Part shown: piece after piece, positions 1 to 9,000 of the stretch
Position numbering within the stretch: position 1 is the stretch's first letter
Layout: every line of letters starts with the position of its first letter
DNA from: Bacteroidota bacterium
GTDB lineage: Bacteria > Bacteroidota > Bacteroidia > Bacteroidales > FEN-979
Length of the DNA: 16,679 nt
Assembly (NCBI GenBank): GCA_026391755.1
Contig: JAPLDN010000228.1
Location: forward strand, 1-16,679
Direction of reading: 5' to 3'
Program-made: the position numbers and the translations under genes
Notes under the pieces: generated by a model
The model's input: only the letters and a program-made list of their open reading frames with translations
The model's database searches: none
Told to the model about the DNA's origin: nothing

Positions 1-1473
1 CTAAACAATGATTATGCCGCAAAAGAATCTGATAAAGCCACTGAATTCTGGAAAACGAAAACCGGGCATATCCGTTTTAACCTGCCTGAGTCGGCAAACA
101 GTATAATAAATACATACAGATCAAATCTTGCATACATCTTAATTAACAGGGATAAAGCAGGCATTCAGCCTGGTTCGCGTTCATATGAACGGAGCTGGAT
201 TCGCGACGGGGCATTGACTTCCTCAGCACTTCTGAAATCAGGTATTGTCACCGAAGTCAAAGATTTTATTGAATGGTATACCGCTCATCAGTTTGAGAAT
301 GGGAAAGTCCCCTGCGTTGTTGATTTCAGGGGTCCCGATCCGGTTCCAGAAAACGACAGCCATGGAGAAATGATTTACCTGATCCGCGAATATTTCAACT
401 TTACAAAGGATACGGTTTTTCTCCGGTCAAAGAATAAAAATGTACTGAAGGCTGTAGAATATATCGAATCCCTGGTTGCAGAACAATCAACTGACCATTT
501 TAAAAAAGGCAGCGACAGTGTGCGTGCCTGCTATGGACTGGTCACCGAATCAATCAGTCATGAAGGATATTCGGCAAAACCCATGCACTCTTACTGGGAT
601 GATTTCTTTACCATGAAAGGCCTGAAAGACGCGGTTGAGATCCAGAAGATTCTTGGTGAAAAAGAATCCTTTGAAAGAATTACAAAAGTTCGCGATTCAT
701 TTAAGGAAAATCTTTACAACTCTTTGCAGCTTGCAATGAAAACAAAAAAAATAAATTATATCCCAGGTTGTGCTGAACTTGGTGATTTTGATGCTACATC
801 AACCACTATCGCATTAACACCCTGCAATGAACTTATCAACTTGCCAAAGCCCCAGGTTTATATCACCTTCGATAAGTATTATGAATTTTTCAAAAACCGC
901 AGGAATGGGAACATGGAATGGATTAATTACACCCCTTATGAAAATCGCCTGATCGGTTCATTTATTCAACTGGATCAACCTGAAAAAGCGCATGAGTTAA
1001 TAGCGTTTTTCCTACGTGATCAGCGTCCGCAGGGGTGGAATGACTGGGCAGAAGTCGTGTGGAAAGACTACCGCGTTCCAAGATATATCGGGGACATGCC
1101 CCATACCTGGGTTGGCAGTGATTTTATTAATGCAATCAGGTCTATGTTTGTTTATGAGAATGAGTATGATCAATCGCTTGTTTTAGCTTCGGCGCTTTAC
1201 CAGGATTGGATCGATTCTCCCAATGGAATGTCGGTTGGTAACCTGCCCACCTATTACGGCGAGATCTCCTATTCGATAAAAAAAGACAATAACAAATATA
1301 TCTTTTCTATCTCCGGCGATGTAAAACTTCCTACCAACGGAATCAGGATCAAAAACTTTAACGGGTCGAAGTTGCCACTCAGAGTGACCGTCAACGGGAA
1401 AGAGCAGAACGGTTTTACCGGAAAGGAAATTTCAGTTAAAGTATGTCCTGCAGAGGTGGTGATTTATTATTAA
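1..1473 (+). CDS. Six-hairpin ((alpha/alpha)6) glycoside hydrolase, 5'-truncated by window edge
   Basis: The reading frame is open from base 1, so the start codon lies outside the window; 491 residues are visible. An internal TTG at 214 could be taken for a start, but the coding sequence clearly continues upstream of it with conserved-looking residues (GSRSYERSWIRDGA, visible residues 59-71). The SWIRDGA segment, the alternation of helices, and the later GDMPHTWVGSDFINAIRS (about 365-380) resemble the (alpha/alpha)6-barrel glycosidases related to GH15/GH63-type enzymes. The last ~75 residues are rich in beta strand and end the protein as a small beta domain. I cannot assign a GH family or substrate. 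It lies 44 bases before the sugar symporter gene on the same strand, so an operon and a role in breaking down the same glycan are likely. Other six-hairpin families remain possible. Confidence 0.75.
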   Translation, partial: LNNDYAAKESDKATEFWKTKTGHIRFNLPESANSIINTYRSNLAYILINRDKAGIQPGSRSYERSWIRDGALTSSALLKSGIVTEVKDFIEWYTAHQFENGKVPCVVDFRGPDPVPENDSHGEMIYLIREYFNFTKDTVFLRSKNKNVLKAVEYIESLVAEQSTDHFKKGSDSVRACYGLVTESISHEGYSAKPMHSYWDDFFTMKGLKDAVEIQKILGEKESFERITKVRDSFKENLYNSLQLAMKTKKINYIPGCAELGDFDATSTTIALTPCNELINLPKPQVYITFDKYYEFFKNRRNGNMEWINYTPYENRLIGSFIQLDQPEKAHELIAFFLRDQRPQGWNDWAEVVWKDYRVPRYIGDMPHTWVGSDFINAIRSMFVYENEYDQSLVLASALYQDWIDSPNGMSVGNLPTYYGEISYSIKKDNNKYIFSISGDVKLPTNGIRIKNFNGSKLPLRVTVNGKEQNGFTGKEISVKVCPAEVVIYY

Positions 1474-1517
1474 AAGTTGTAGTATAATATTGAAATAAAG
1501 TAAACGAAGGGATATCC

Positions 1518-3575
1518 ATGAAGGAACAGGAAACCGGGAAGGATCAGAAAACAAAGCCGGAACATCAGATTCGTTTTTCACAGCTGGCCGCCTATGGAGC
1601 CGGGGGCATAATCCCAATTGCCCTTTTCAACATAGCAGGAATACTGGTTGGGTTGATGGGCAACATAAGCTTAGGGCTGAGCGCTTTCTGGCTTGGAGCT
1701 ATCCTCATCGTGCCCCGTTTATGGGATGCCCTTTCTGATCCTTTTTTCGGCCATCTTTCTGTTAATACCCGGACCCGCTGGGGACGCCGGCGTCCCTATT
1801 TGCTGATTGGCGGAATACTCGTTGCAGTTTTTTTTGTGGTCATCTGGTGGATCCCAAAGGGGGATATGGTGCGAACGTGGTTCCCTTCGGATAGGGGTTT
1901 TCAGTGGTTTCAACTTGGTTATATTCTTTTTTCCCTTTTGCTGTTTTTTACTGCCGTTAATCTTTTCGAGATCACTCACGGCGCCCTCGGCATGGAGATG
2001 ACCACCGATTACCACGAACGCACCCGGCTGTTTAGCGCCAAGAGTTTCGTGGGCAATCTTTTTGCGATGAGCACACCCTGGCTTTTAGTCCTCGCCAGCA
2101 TGAAAATTTTCAAAGGTCCCGGAGGAAATGAAGCCGATGGCATGCGTTATGTTTCATTAATGATCGCCGCTTTCCTGATCCCGCTTTCATTCTGGTGGTT
2201 TTTCAAATTACGTGAACCGGGATTTGTAAAAGCTGCAAAGCATGAAAAAACACCCTTTTGGCAAGACATGAAGCATACAGCCACCAACAGGAACTTTATC
2301 ATGCTTACTTTAACCATTTTCACCCTGGCCATGGGGTTTAATTTTGTCCAGCTCCTGGGATCATACATTCCTATTTTTTATGTTTTCGGGGGAGATAAAG
2401 TTGCCGGGGCCTACATGCTTGCAATCAACGGCACCACATGGGCCATCACCGGGGTGCTGGCGGTATTCCCCCTCAACTGGATCAGCCCGAAACTGGGGAA
2501 ACGAAATACGCTCACCATTGCTATTCTACTCATGTGCCTTGCGCAACTATCTAAAATTGTATGCTATAACCCTTCATATCCCTACCTGATCATCATCCCC
2601 ACGTTTCTGCTTTCTGCCGGAATGTTGTTTTTCTTTACCCTGGGGTCTTCCATGGTCGGCGACATCTGCGATGAGGATGAACTCAAGACCGGTTACCGTT
2701 CCGAGGGAAGCTATTACTCGGTATTCTGGTGGTTCATTAAAATGGGCTCAGCACTTGCAAGCTTTGTGGCAGGTGCACTGATCGTATTTACAATGTTTGA
2801 CGAAACCCAGGTCACAAAAGTCGATAAAATACAGGGTAGTGTGAGGGAAATGCGCAGCACTGTTCAGTTCTGGAAAGGCTACCATGGTATGGCCAGCGCA
2901 AATAAGGTATGGCTTGAAAACACTAAAACCCAGAATACTGAAGCACTCAAAGAGTCAAAAGAATATCTCACTTACCTGGGAAAAGAATCTCTTAAAAACC
3001 ATTCTGAGACGAACCTGAATCTGCACGAATATCCGAACCAGAAGAACAATGAATTGTTAACCGCTATCTCTACTACCAAAACCACAATAGGTTCGCTGGA
3101 GCAGATGCAATCGCGTTTTGAAAAACCAGGTGCAGTTACGCAATCCTACAGGCTTGACAGCCTCATAAAAAAAGCAATCCCGCTTACTCTCCAGACAAAG
3201 ATCGTAAAAGCGAGGATGAACTCATTTGAGCTTATGTCGCGGCTGAAAGATAAATCCCTGGAAACAAAACACAGCAAAGCTCACTATAAGAAGCTTATGG
3301 AGGAGGTAACAGGGGTAAATAACCGCCTTGTAAACCTGAACACAAAATCATCACCCGATTCTCTCGAGAAAGAGCTCGGCTCAATCGAAAGCAGTATCAT
3401 GCCACTCACCCAGCAAACGCCTTATACGCTTTTGATGATGCGGGTGGTTGAGATCGGACTGCCATTGTTATTAAGCATTTTTTCCATTTTCTTTGTCCTT
3501 CGTTACTCCCTCACCGAAAAACGAAGCCATGAAATTAAAGACCTTCTCAAAAAGAGATCATTGAACATTGAATAG
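1518..3575 (+). CDS. GPH/MelB-type sugar:cation symporter with a large periplasmic insert
   Basis: This is a 685-residue inner-membrane transporter of the glycoside-pentoside-hexuronide:cation symporter family (MFS). Family marks are DALSDPFFGHLS (70-81) followed by RTRWGRRRPYLLIGG (85-99) between TM2 and TM3, and GDICDEDELKTGYRSEGSYY (381-400) before TM11. Eleven hydrophobic segments lie in residues 22-427. The twelfth is at about 641-664, followed by a basic cytoplasmic tail. Family members usually have 450-500 residues. The excess is a hydrophilic, helix-rich stretch at about 428-640 between TM11 and TM12, which the N-in topology places in the periplasm. The ATG at 1518 has a purine-rich GAAGGG nearby. 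The gene sits between two glycoside hydrolase genes, so it probably imports their oligosaccharide product with Na+ or H+. The last codons and stop are formed by heptamer repeats that continue downstream. Confidence 0.88.
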   Translation: MKEQETGKDQKTKPEHQIRFSQLAAYGAGGIIPIALFNIAGILVGLMGNISLGLSAFWLGAILIVPRLWDALSDPFFGHLSVNTRTRWGRRRPYLLIGGILVAVFFVVIWWIPKGDMVRTWFPSDRGFQWFQLGYILFSLLLFFTAVNLFEITHGALGMEMTTDYHERTRLFSAKSFVGNLFAMSTPWLLVLASMKIFKGPGGNEADGMRYVSLMIAAFLIPLSFWWFFKLREPGFVKAAKHEKTPFWQDMKHTATNRNFIMLTLTIFTLAMGFNFVQLLGSYIPIFYVFGGDKVAGAYMLAINGTTWAITGVLAVFPLNWISPKLGKRNTLTIAILLMCLAQLSKIVCYNPSYPYLIIIPTFLLSAGMLFFFTLGSSMVGDICDEDELKTGYRSEGSYYSVFWWFIKMGSALASFVAGALIVFTMFDETQVTKVDKIQGSVREMRSTVQFWKGYHGMASANKVWLENTKTQNTEALKESKEYLTYLGKESLKNHSETNLNLHEYPNQKNNELLTAISTTKTTIGSLEQMQSRFEKPGAVTQSYRLDSLIKKAIPLTLQTKIVKARMNSFELMSRLKDKSLETKHSKAHYKKLMEEVTGVNNRLVNLNTKSSPDSLEKELGSIESSIMPLTQQTPYTLLMMRVVEIGLPLLLSIFSIFFVLRYSLTEKRSHEIKDLLKKRSLNIE

Positions 3576-3608
3576 GAAACAGTGAATAGTGAATAGTGAA
3601 CCGTCAAC
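3560..3608 (+). repeat. AGTGAAT-type heptamer array at the end of the symporter gene
   Basis: Seven consecutive 7-base units keep phase: ATTGAAC, ATTGAAT, AGGAAAC, AGTGAAT, AGTGAAT, AGTGAAC, CGTCAAC. The first two units and part of the third encode the last residues and the TAG stop of the symporter. A related array lies at 14454-14495. Confidence 0.7.
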
Positions 3609-3638
3609 GTTAATGATTGTGAAGAAAATCGCGACCAA

Positions 3639-3676
3639 TATCCTGCATCCAGTATCCAGCTATCCAGTTATCCAGT
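3639..3676 (+). repeat. TATCCAG-type 7/8-mer array before the GH35 gene
   Basis: The units are TATCCTG, CATCCAG, TATCCAGC, TATCCAGT, TATCCAGT, so a 7-base unit passes into an 8-base unit. The array ends 5 bases before the GH35 start codon. The 15-mer TATCCAGCTATCCAG recurs in inverted orientation at 9478-9506 just after the GH94 gene. Confidence 0.75.
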
Positions 3677-3681
3677 GACCA

Positions 3682-5085
3682 ATGAACTTCAGCATTAAAG
3701 AAAACAATTTTTATCTCGGTAACAAGAAGGTGTTTCTCAATTCGGGTGAGATCCATTATTTCAGGATCAAACGCGCTTTATGGGACAAGCATCTCGATGA
3801 AGCCAAAGAGGCCGGTTTAACCACTGTGAGCACTTATGTTCCATGGGCCTGGCACGAAGCAGAAGAATCTGTTTTTGATTTTGACGGTTCAACATGTCCC
3901 GAACGCGATCTCAAAAGCTGGCTTCAGCTTTGCCAGGCTCACAATTTGAATTGTATTGTAAAACCGGGCCCGTTTATCCTTGCGGAGTTCCGTGGAGCCG
4001 GGCTGCCCGACTGGTTCCTGGAGCAATATCGCGATGAAGTTAAAATGCGCAACAGTAAAGGCGAAATTTTTCCAAGCGACGGAGTGAGCCTGTTTAATGA
4101 AAAATACTTGGAAAAGACAGCCCTGTGGTATGACCAGATCATGCCCTTCATTAGTGAACGTGAACTATCGGCAGGCGGTCCTATCATCATGATGCAGATC
4201 TGTAATGAGATCGGTGTATTTTCATGGCTTGCAAAGCAGGCCGATTATGGCAACGCTGTGAAAGAACGTTTCATTTCATACTTATCCCGGAAGTTCATAA
4301 GCATTCAAGAAGTAAATCATTTGTGGGGGACCGATTACCAGGACTTTGTTCATATTGAACTTCCTCCCGACGGGAAGCTGCCCTATGCCTCAAAGGGTGA
4401 CCGCAGCCGTGATTACGAATGGCATTGTTTCTGGAGAACTTATTACGGCGACTACCTCAGGATGCTCACCGGTATGGCAAGGGAAAGGGGCGTAAGAGTC
4501 CCGCTGTATCACAATCTTCCCGGCTGGATCTATGGGAACGGATATGAATTCCCGGTGAACATCACCATGTATGAAGATTTGTTTGGAGATAAGAGTGAGA
4601 TTATTTTCGGGGTGGATCACATCCCTGAATTCATGTCATACCGCAATATGCATGACGACCGTATCATTAATGATAATACAGCGGCAATGCAGGGGAGCAA
4701 GCCTTTGTTTGCCGCCGAATTCCAATGCGGTTCCCGTGAATACCACGTAGTGCCAAATCCCCGCGAACTGGAACTTTTCTATAAAGCAAGCGTTGCCAAT
4801 GGTTTGACCGGCTGGAATTACTACATGTTCTCCCAGGGACGCAACCCTTCCCGCAAGGGCTATTCAGGAGAAATTTTTTACTGGTTCACCCCTCTCAATG
4901 CCGAAGGTGAAAGCAGCAGCACTTTCCCCCTGGTCAGGCGGATGAATAAACTGGTTAAAACCTCCGAAAGCCTTATCGTTGATCGTATTATGCAACCGAG
5001 CTGGAAAGACCGGTTGAGAGCGGGTGTGAGCTGCAGTTTGTGCCTTCCGCCATCCGCAGACCTGCATATTTCGACGGATTGCTGA
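3682..5085 (+). CDS. GH35 beta-galactosidase-like enzyme, N-terminal catalytic part (gene broken by frameshift)
   Basis: This 467-residue frame holds the GH35 TIM barrel: SGEIHYFRI (21-29), TYVPWAWHE (51-59), KPGPFILAEFRGAGLPDW (94-111), the acid/base motif QICNEIG with E176, and the likely nucleophile E346 in PLFAAEFQCG. Homology stops near residue 449, and the last ~18 residues are out of frame. The continuation lies in another frame (codons from about 5028), which restores a protein of about 797 residues. A single missing base near 5021-5030 explains the break. Most characterised GH35 enzymes are beta-galactosidases. However, a GH35 enzyme from Ignavibacterium album acts on beta-1,2-glucooligosaccharides, and the GH94 neighbour fits that better. 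No signal peptide is visible, so it is probably cytoplasmic. An assembly error is as likely as a real lesion. Confidence 0.82.
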   Translation: MNFSIKENNFYLGNKKVFLNSGEIHYFRIKRALWDKHLDEAKEAGLTTVSTYVPWAWHEAEESVFDFDGSTCPERDLKSWLQLCQAHNLNCIVKPGPFILAEFRGAGLPDWFLEQYRDEVKMRNSKGEIFPSDGVSLFNEKYLEKTALWYDQIMPFISERELSAGGPIIMMQICNEIGVFSWLAKQADYGNAVKERFISYLSRKFISIQEVNHLWGTDYQDFVHIELPPDGKLPYASKGDRSRDYEWHCFWRTYYGDYLRMLTGMARERGVRVPLYHNLPGWIYGNGYEFPVNITMYEDLFGDKSEIIFGVDHIPEFMSYRNMHDDRIINDNTAAMQGSKPLFAAEFQCGSREYHVVPNPRELELFYKASVANGLTGWNYYMFSQGRNPSRKGYSGEIFYWFTPLNAEGESSSTFPLVRRMNKLVKTSESLIVDRIMQPSWKDRLRAGVSCSLCLPPSADLHISTDC

Positions 5086-6074
5086 AAGTATTGCAGGTGC
5101 TTAACATTGATTATGATATGATTGATCTGTGTAAGGCTTCTGCGGATGAGCTGGGTAAATACAAACAAGTTTGGGCTTTCTGCACCGATGAGATGAACGC
5201 CAGGGATCAGCAGACCATTGTTGATTATACAAAAGCCGGCGGCAACTCAGTTCTTTTCCCATACCTGCCCGATCGCGAGATGAACCAGAAACCATGCAGC
5301 ATTATTCGCGATGCGCTTTCTGTGGCCCCATCCGGAAAAGAAACCATTGATTCACCCCTGATCGATGTCTTTGAATATAAAGATATCAAGTGCGCCAATC
5401 CGCAGATAATTTATTCTGAAGAATCACTTTCCGGTGCGGAAGTTATTGCCCGGACTATAACCGGTTCTGCCTGCGGATTCAGCAAAGTCCTTGGAAAAGG
5501 ATCTGTGATCCACCTGGGAACCTGGATAGGATTCGACACCGAAGGCCAAAAACCCGTCTATGAAACCATACTCGGGAAATCAACTGCGCAGTTGAGGCAG
5601 GCATGGACCAGCAATGATAATATCGCCGTAAGAGAACGGTTTACTGCTAGCAGTTCTGCAATTCTTTTCATAGGGAATTATTACAATGAAGAGCATACCG
5701 GCAAAGTTACCTATACTCATCCCCAATCTGGTGAAGCTGTTACAATTCCTTACTCCCGTGGTGAGATAGTATGGCCGGCCCTGTATGCCGTTTTAAGTCC
5801 GTTATGCCTGGAAGTTTCTGAGGGATTAAAGATTCTGCACTGCACGTCCGACATCCTTGGTATTGAAGAGAATTATGGACAGATTGAGATTACGCTTTAC
5901 GGGGATCGTGACCTGGCCGGGGAGATCGTCTTTGAAGGGGAAAATGTTAATAAAATCATATCAGCTACATTACGCGGTAAGACTGTGAAAGTGGTCCGAG
6001 ACGAGAACCGTATTGCATTTATATATAATCATAAACACAAGAGCGAGATGATCCTGAACATTGTCATAAGCTAA
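5040..6074 (+). CDS. GH35 enzyme, C-terminal part (GATase-like and beta-sandwich domains) after the frameshift
   Basis: This 344-residue frame opens with a nominal GTG at 5040, but coding similarity runs a few codons upstream (ELQF before VPSAIRRP), so it is the continuation of the preceding GH35 frame and not an independent gene. The first ~130 residues (RRPAYFDGLLKVLQVLNIDYD, then ADELGKYKQVW and TKAGGNSVLFPY) resemble the class I glutamine-amidotransferase-like fold that follows the barrel in GH35/GH42-type beta-galactosidases and helps oligomerisation. The remainder is beta-rich and looks like C-terminal beta-sandwich modules. There are no catalytic residues of its own. The GH94 gene begins 25 bases after its stop, which suggests co-transcription. 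Confidence 0.75.
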   Translation: MPSAIRRPAYFDGLLKVLQVLNIDYDMIDLCKASADELGKYKQVWAFCTDEMNARDQQTIVDYTKAGGNSVLFPYLPDREMNQKPCSIIRDALSVAPSGKETIDSPLIDVFEYKDIKCANPQIIYSEESLSGAEVIARTITGSACGFSKVLGKGSVIHLGTWIGFDTEGQKPVYETILGKSTAQLRQAWTSNDNIAVRERFTASSSAILFIGNYYNEEHTGKVTYTHPQSGEAVTIPYSRGEIVWPALYAVLSPLCLEVSEGLKILHCTSDILGIEENYGQIEITLYGDRDLAGEIVFEGENVNKIISATLRGKTVKVVRDENRIAFIYNHKHKSEMILNIVIS

Positions 6075-6099
6075 GTTTCCTGAATCAATACAGATCAAC

Positions 6100-9000
6100 A
6101 TGCCGGTAAATAGAACTATGAATATTAAAAATTCCCCCGGACTTTCCTTTGATTTCCTGGAGAATGGTTTGCCAAAGAGTATTGAAGCTGGTCCGGTCAG
6201 GATAAGCCTGAAAGCCGCAACGCAATTTTCAAAATCAGGGGCTAACATTTATCTGAGAACAAGAACAAAACCATTTGAATTCAAGGCGCTGCTGGGTCCT
6301 GAGAGTAACAGCCGTTTTATCTTAAGGGATAGCTTATTCATTGCCCGGGGGCTTTGGTCCGGACTTGATTATAAATGTGTTTTGCGACTATCGAAAACAA
6401 GCCTGAGCTGGCAATGGAGCATAGATATTACAAATACCTCGGGCATTGATGCTGAACTTGACCTGATCTATATTCAGGATGCCGGTTTAAAGCCAATAAC
6501 CGACGGATTGATCAACGAATATTACGTAAGTCAATATCTTGAAAGACGCATTCTTGAAGATAAAACCTATGGTTCAGTCATATGCTGCCGACAGAATATG
6601 AAAGAATCTGTTGGCAATCCATGGTTGATGATGGCATGCAGAAACAGGGCAATTGCCGCCAGCGTTGATGGCATGCAGCTTTATGGTAAAACATACCGCG
6701 AAACAGGGATCCCTGAAGGTCTTATTGCGGAAAAACTTGGGGGCGAATATGCAGGTGAATCCTCTGTCCTGGCTTTACAGGAAAAGCCATTTAAACTGGC
6801 AGCCGGCAGCCATTATAAAAGTTTTTTTGTTGCAAGCTTCTTAACTGATCACCCGGAAGCAACCTCAGAAGATGATCTTAACCGCATTGCCGGGCTTATC
6901 GCTGAATTCAGTGATGATGTTTCTTCTGATAATCCGGATGTAATGATTACCCCTGATAAAAACATTTTCAACGCTTCGGATTTTTTACATGTGGATGACC
7001 TTAACGGGGATGATCTTTGCGGCTTTTTCGGCAGGGAAAGACGGCATGCGGAATCGGAAAACGGAAGGCTGCTCTCATTCTTCTCTTGTCAAAACAACCA
7101 TGTGGTGCTGCGCTCCAAGGAACTGCTTGTCGACCGTCCGCATGCCCATATAATGCAAGCTATGGCCGGCTTCATCCCCGATGAAAATATTGTATCAACA
7201 ACATCCTTTGCAGATGGGCTTTTTAATTCTCACCTGACCCAGGGCAATACAAATTTTAATATACTGCTTTCGGTTTGTACAACTGCCTTCAATATCGATA
7301 GAGAAGCAGGGCAACGGATTTTTGTTGAGCTTGACGGCCGGAAATACCTGCTTGGGATCCCTTCTGCTTTTGAGATTGGTTTGAATCATTGCAGGTGGAT
7401 CTATAAACATGGGGATCATTGTTTCCAGGTACGCAGCTGGACTTCCAAAACAGCCCCTCAGGTAAACATGGACTTTAAAGTGCTCAGCGGCGGCAATGTG
7501 AACTTGTTAATAACCCATCATTTTGATCATCTCAACGGATGGACTGTAATCCCGGGTCAAACAAGCAGTGGGTATGTGGCCAAACCAAAACATGGCAGCA
7601 TAATCACAACTAAATTTCCCCAGGCCCAATTCAGGATGATAGTTAATAGTGTTAATTCTGATTACCGGGCTTGCGGCGATGAAGCCCTTTACAGCGATAA
7701 TAAAAGCAGGGGTAGCTCCATGTTTGTCCTCAAGGTGAAGGGAACATCTGATTTCTGCCTGAGTTTTGTCGGAGAGGTTTGCTCCCCTGCCAAAGAATTA
7801 AACATTGAAGACGCCGATGAACAGTTGTCGTTTGATTGCCGGGAAGCCAGGAATGCCTGGCAGGACCTGTCTCTGAACCTGTCACTGGAAGGGGCCCAGG
7901 ATGACATCGCAGCCATCCAGGAGATCCTTCCTTGGTACGGCATGAATGCGTTAACTCATTTCCTGACACCTTACGGCCTTGAGCAATTCAGCGGAGCGGC
8001 CTGGGGAACACGCGACATAGCCCAGGGGCCTTTTGACCTGTTACTGTGCATGGAAAAGTATGCTGAGGCTAAACAGGTATTGCGCATCATTTTCTCAAAT
8101 CAGAATTCCGATGGTGGATGGCCCCAATGGTGGATGTTCGACAGCTATTCGGAGATCAGGGCCGACAGCTCACATGGAGATGTTGTTTACTGGTGTATTA
8201 TTGCTCTCAGCAACTATATCAAAGTTACCGGCGATTTTAAAATTCTTGACGAGGTCCTTCCTTATTATCATGAACATGGGAAGACGCATGCCGAAAAAAC
8301 GCCACTCAGCGAACATATCGACAGGCTGATAGTGATGATCGTTAATTCATTTCTCCCGGGCACTACTGCCCTGGTGCCCTTTGGTGGTGGTGACTGGAAT
8401 GATTCCCTTCAGCCCGTAAGCAGGGAACTGGCCAAACGCATGATCTCCAGCTGGACCGTTGAAATGAATTACCAGGCCTTTAATCAATACCGGTTAGTGT
8501 ATGAGCAGACCGGCAATACAACAAAAGCAAAGGAACTGAAAGATATCTGTGAGCAGATCAAAACAAATTTTAACAGATTCCTGATCAGGGATGGGGTGGT
8601 TGCCGGTTACGGACTGCTTGAAGAAAATGGCAGCATCAGTTTGCTACTGCATCCCGATGATGCTATGACCAACGTCCAATACAGTATCCTGCCGATGGAT
8701 CGTGGCATCATCAGTGAGATTTTTACAAAAGAACAGGCTCAGCATCACCTGGATCTTATTGAACGGTACCTGAAAGGTCCTGATGGGGCACGTTTGATGA
8801 ACCGTCCAATCAAATATAGAGGCGGTATTCAAACACTTTTCCAGAGAGCCGAAAGCAGTACATTTTTTGGCAGGGAAATTGGTATCATGTATGTGCATGA
8901 ACATATCCGTTACGCCGAATCACAGGCCCGTGCCGGCAGGGCCGATGCTTTTGTAAAAGCCCTTCGCCAGGCGAATCCTGTTGCATACAGGAATATTGTG

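Noticed and set aside
1719..2015. A 98-codon frame antisense to the symporter
   Set aside because: It lies over conserved transmembrane segments of the real gene and lacks any recognisable motif.
5019..5040. Programmed ribosomal frameshift in the GH35 gene
   Set aside because: There is no slippery heptamer or evident downstream pseudoknot, and GH35 genes are not known to use recoding.
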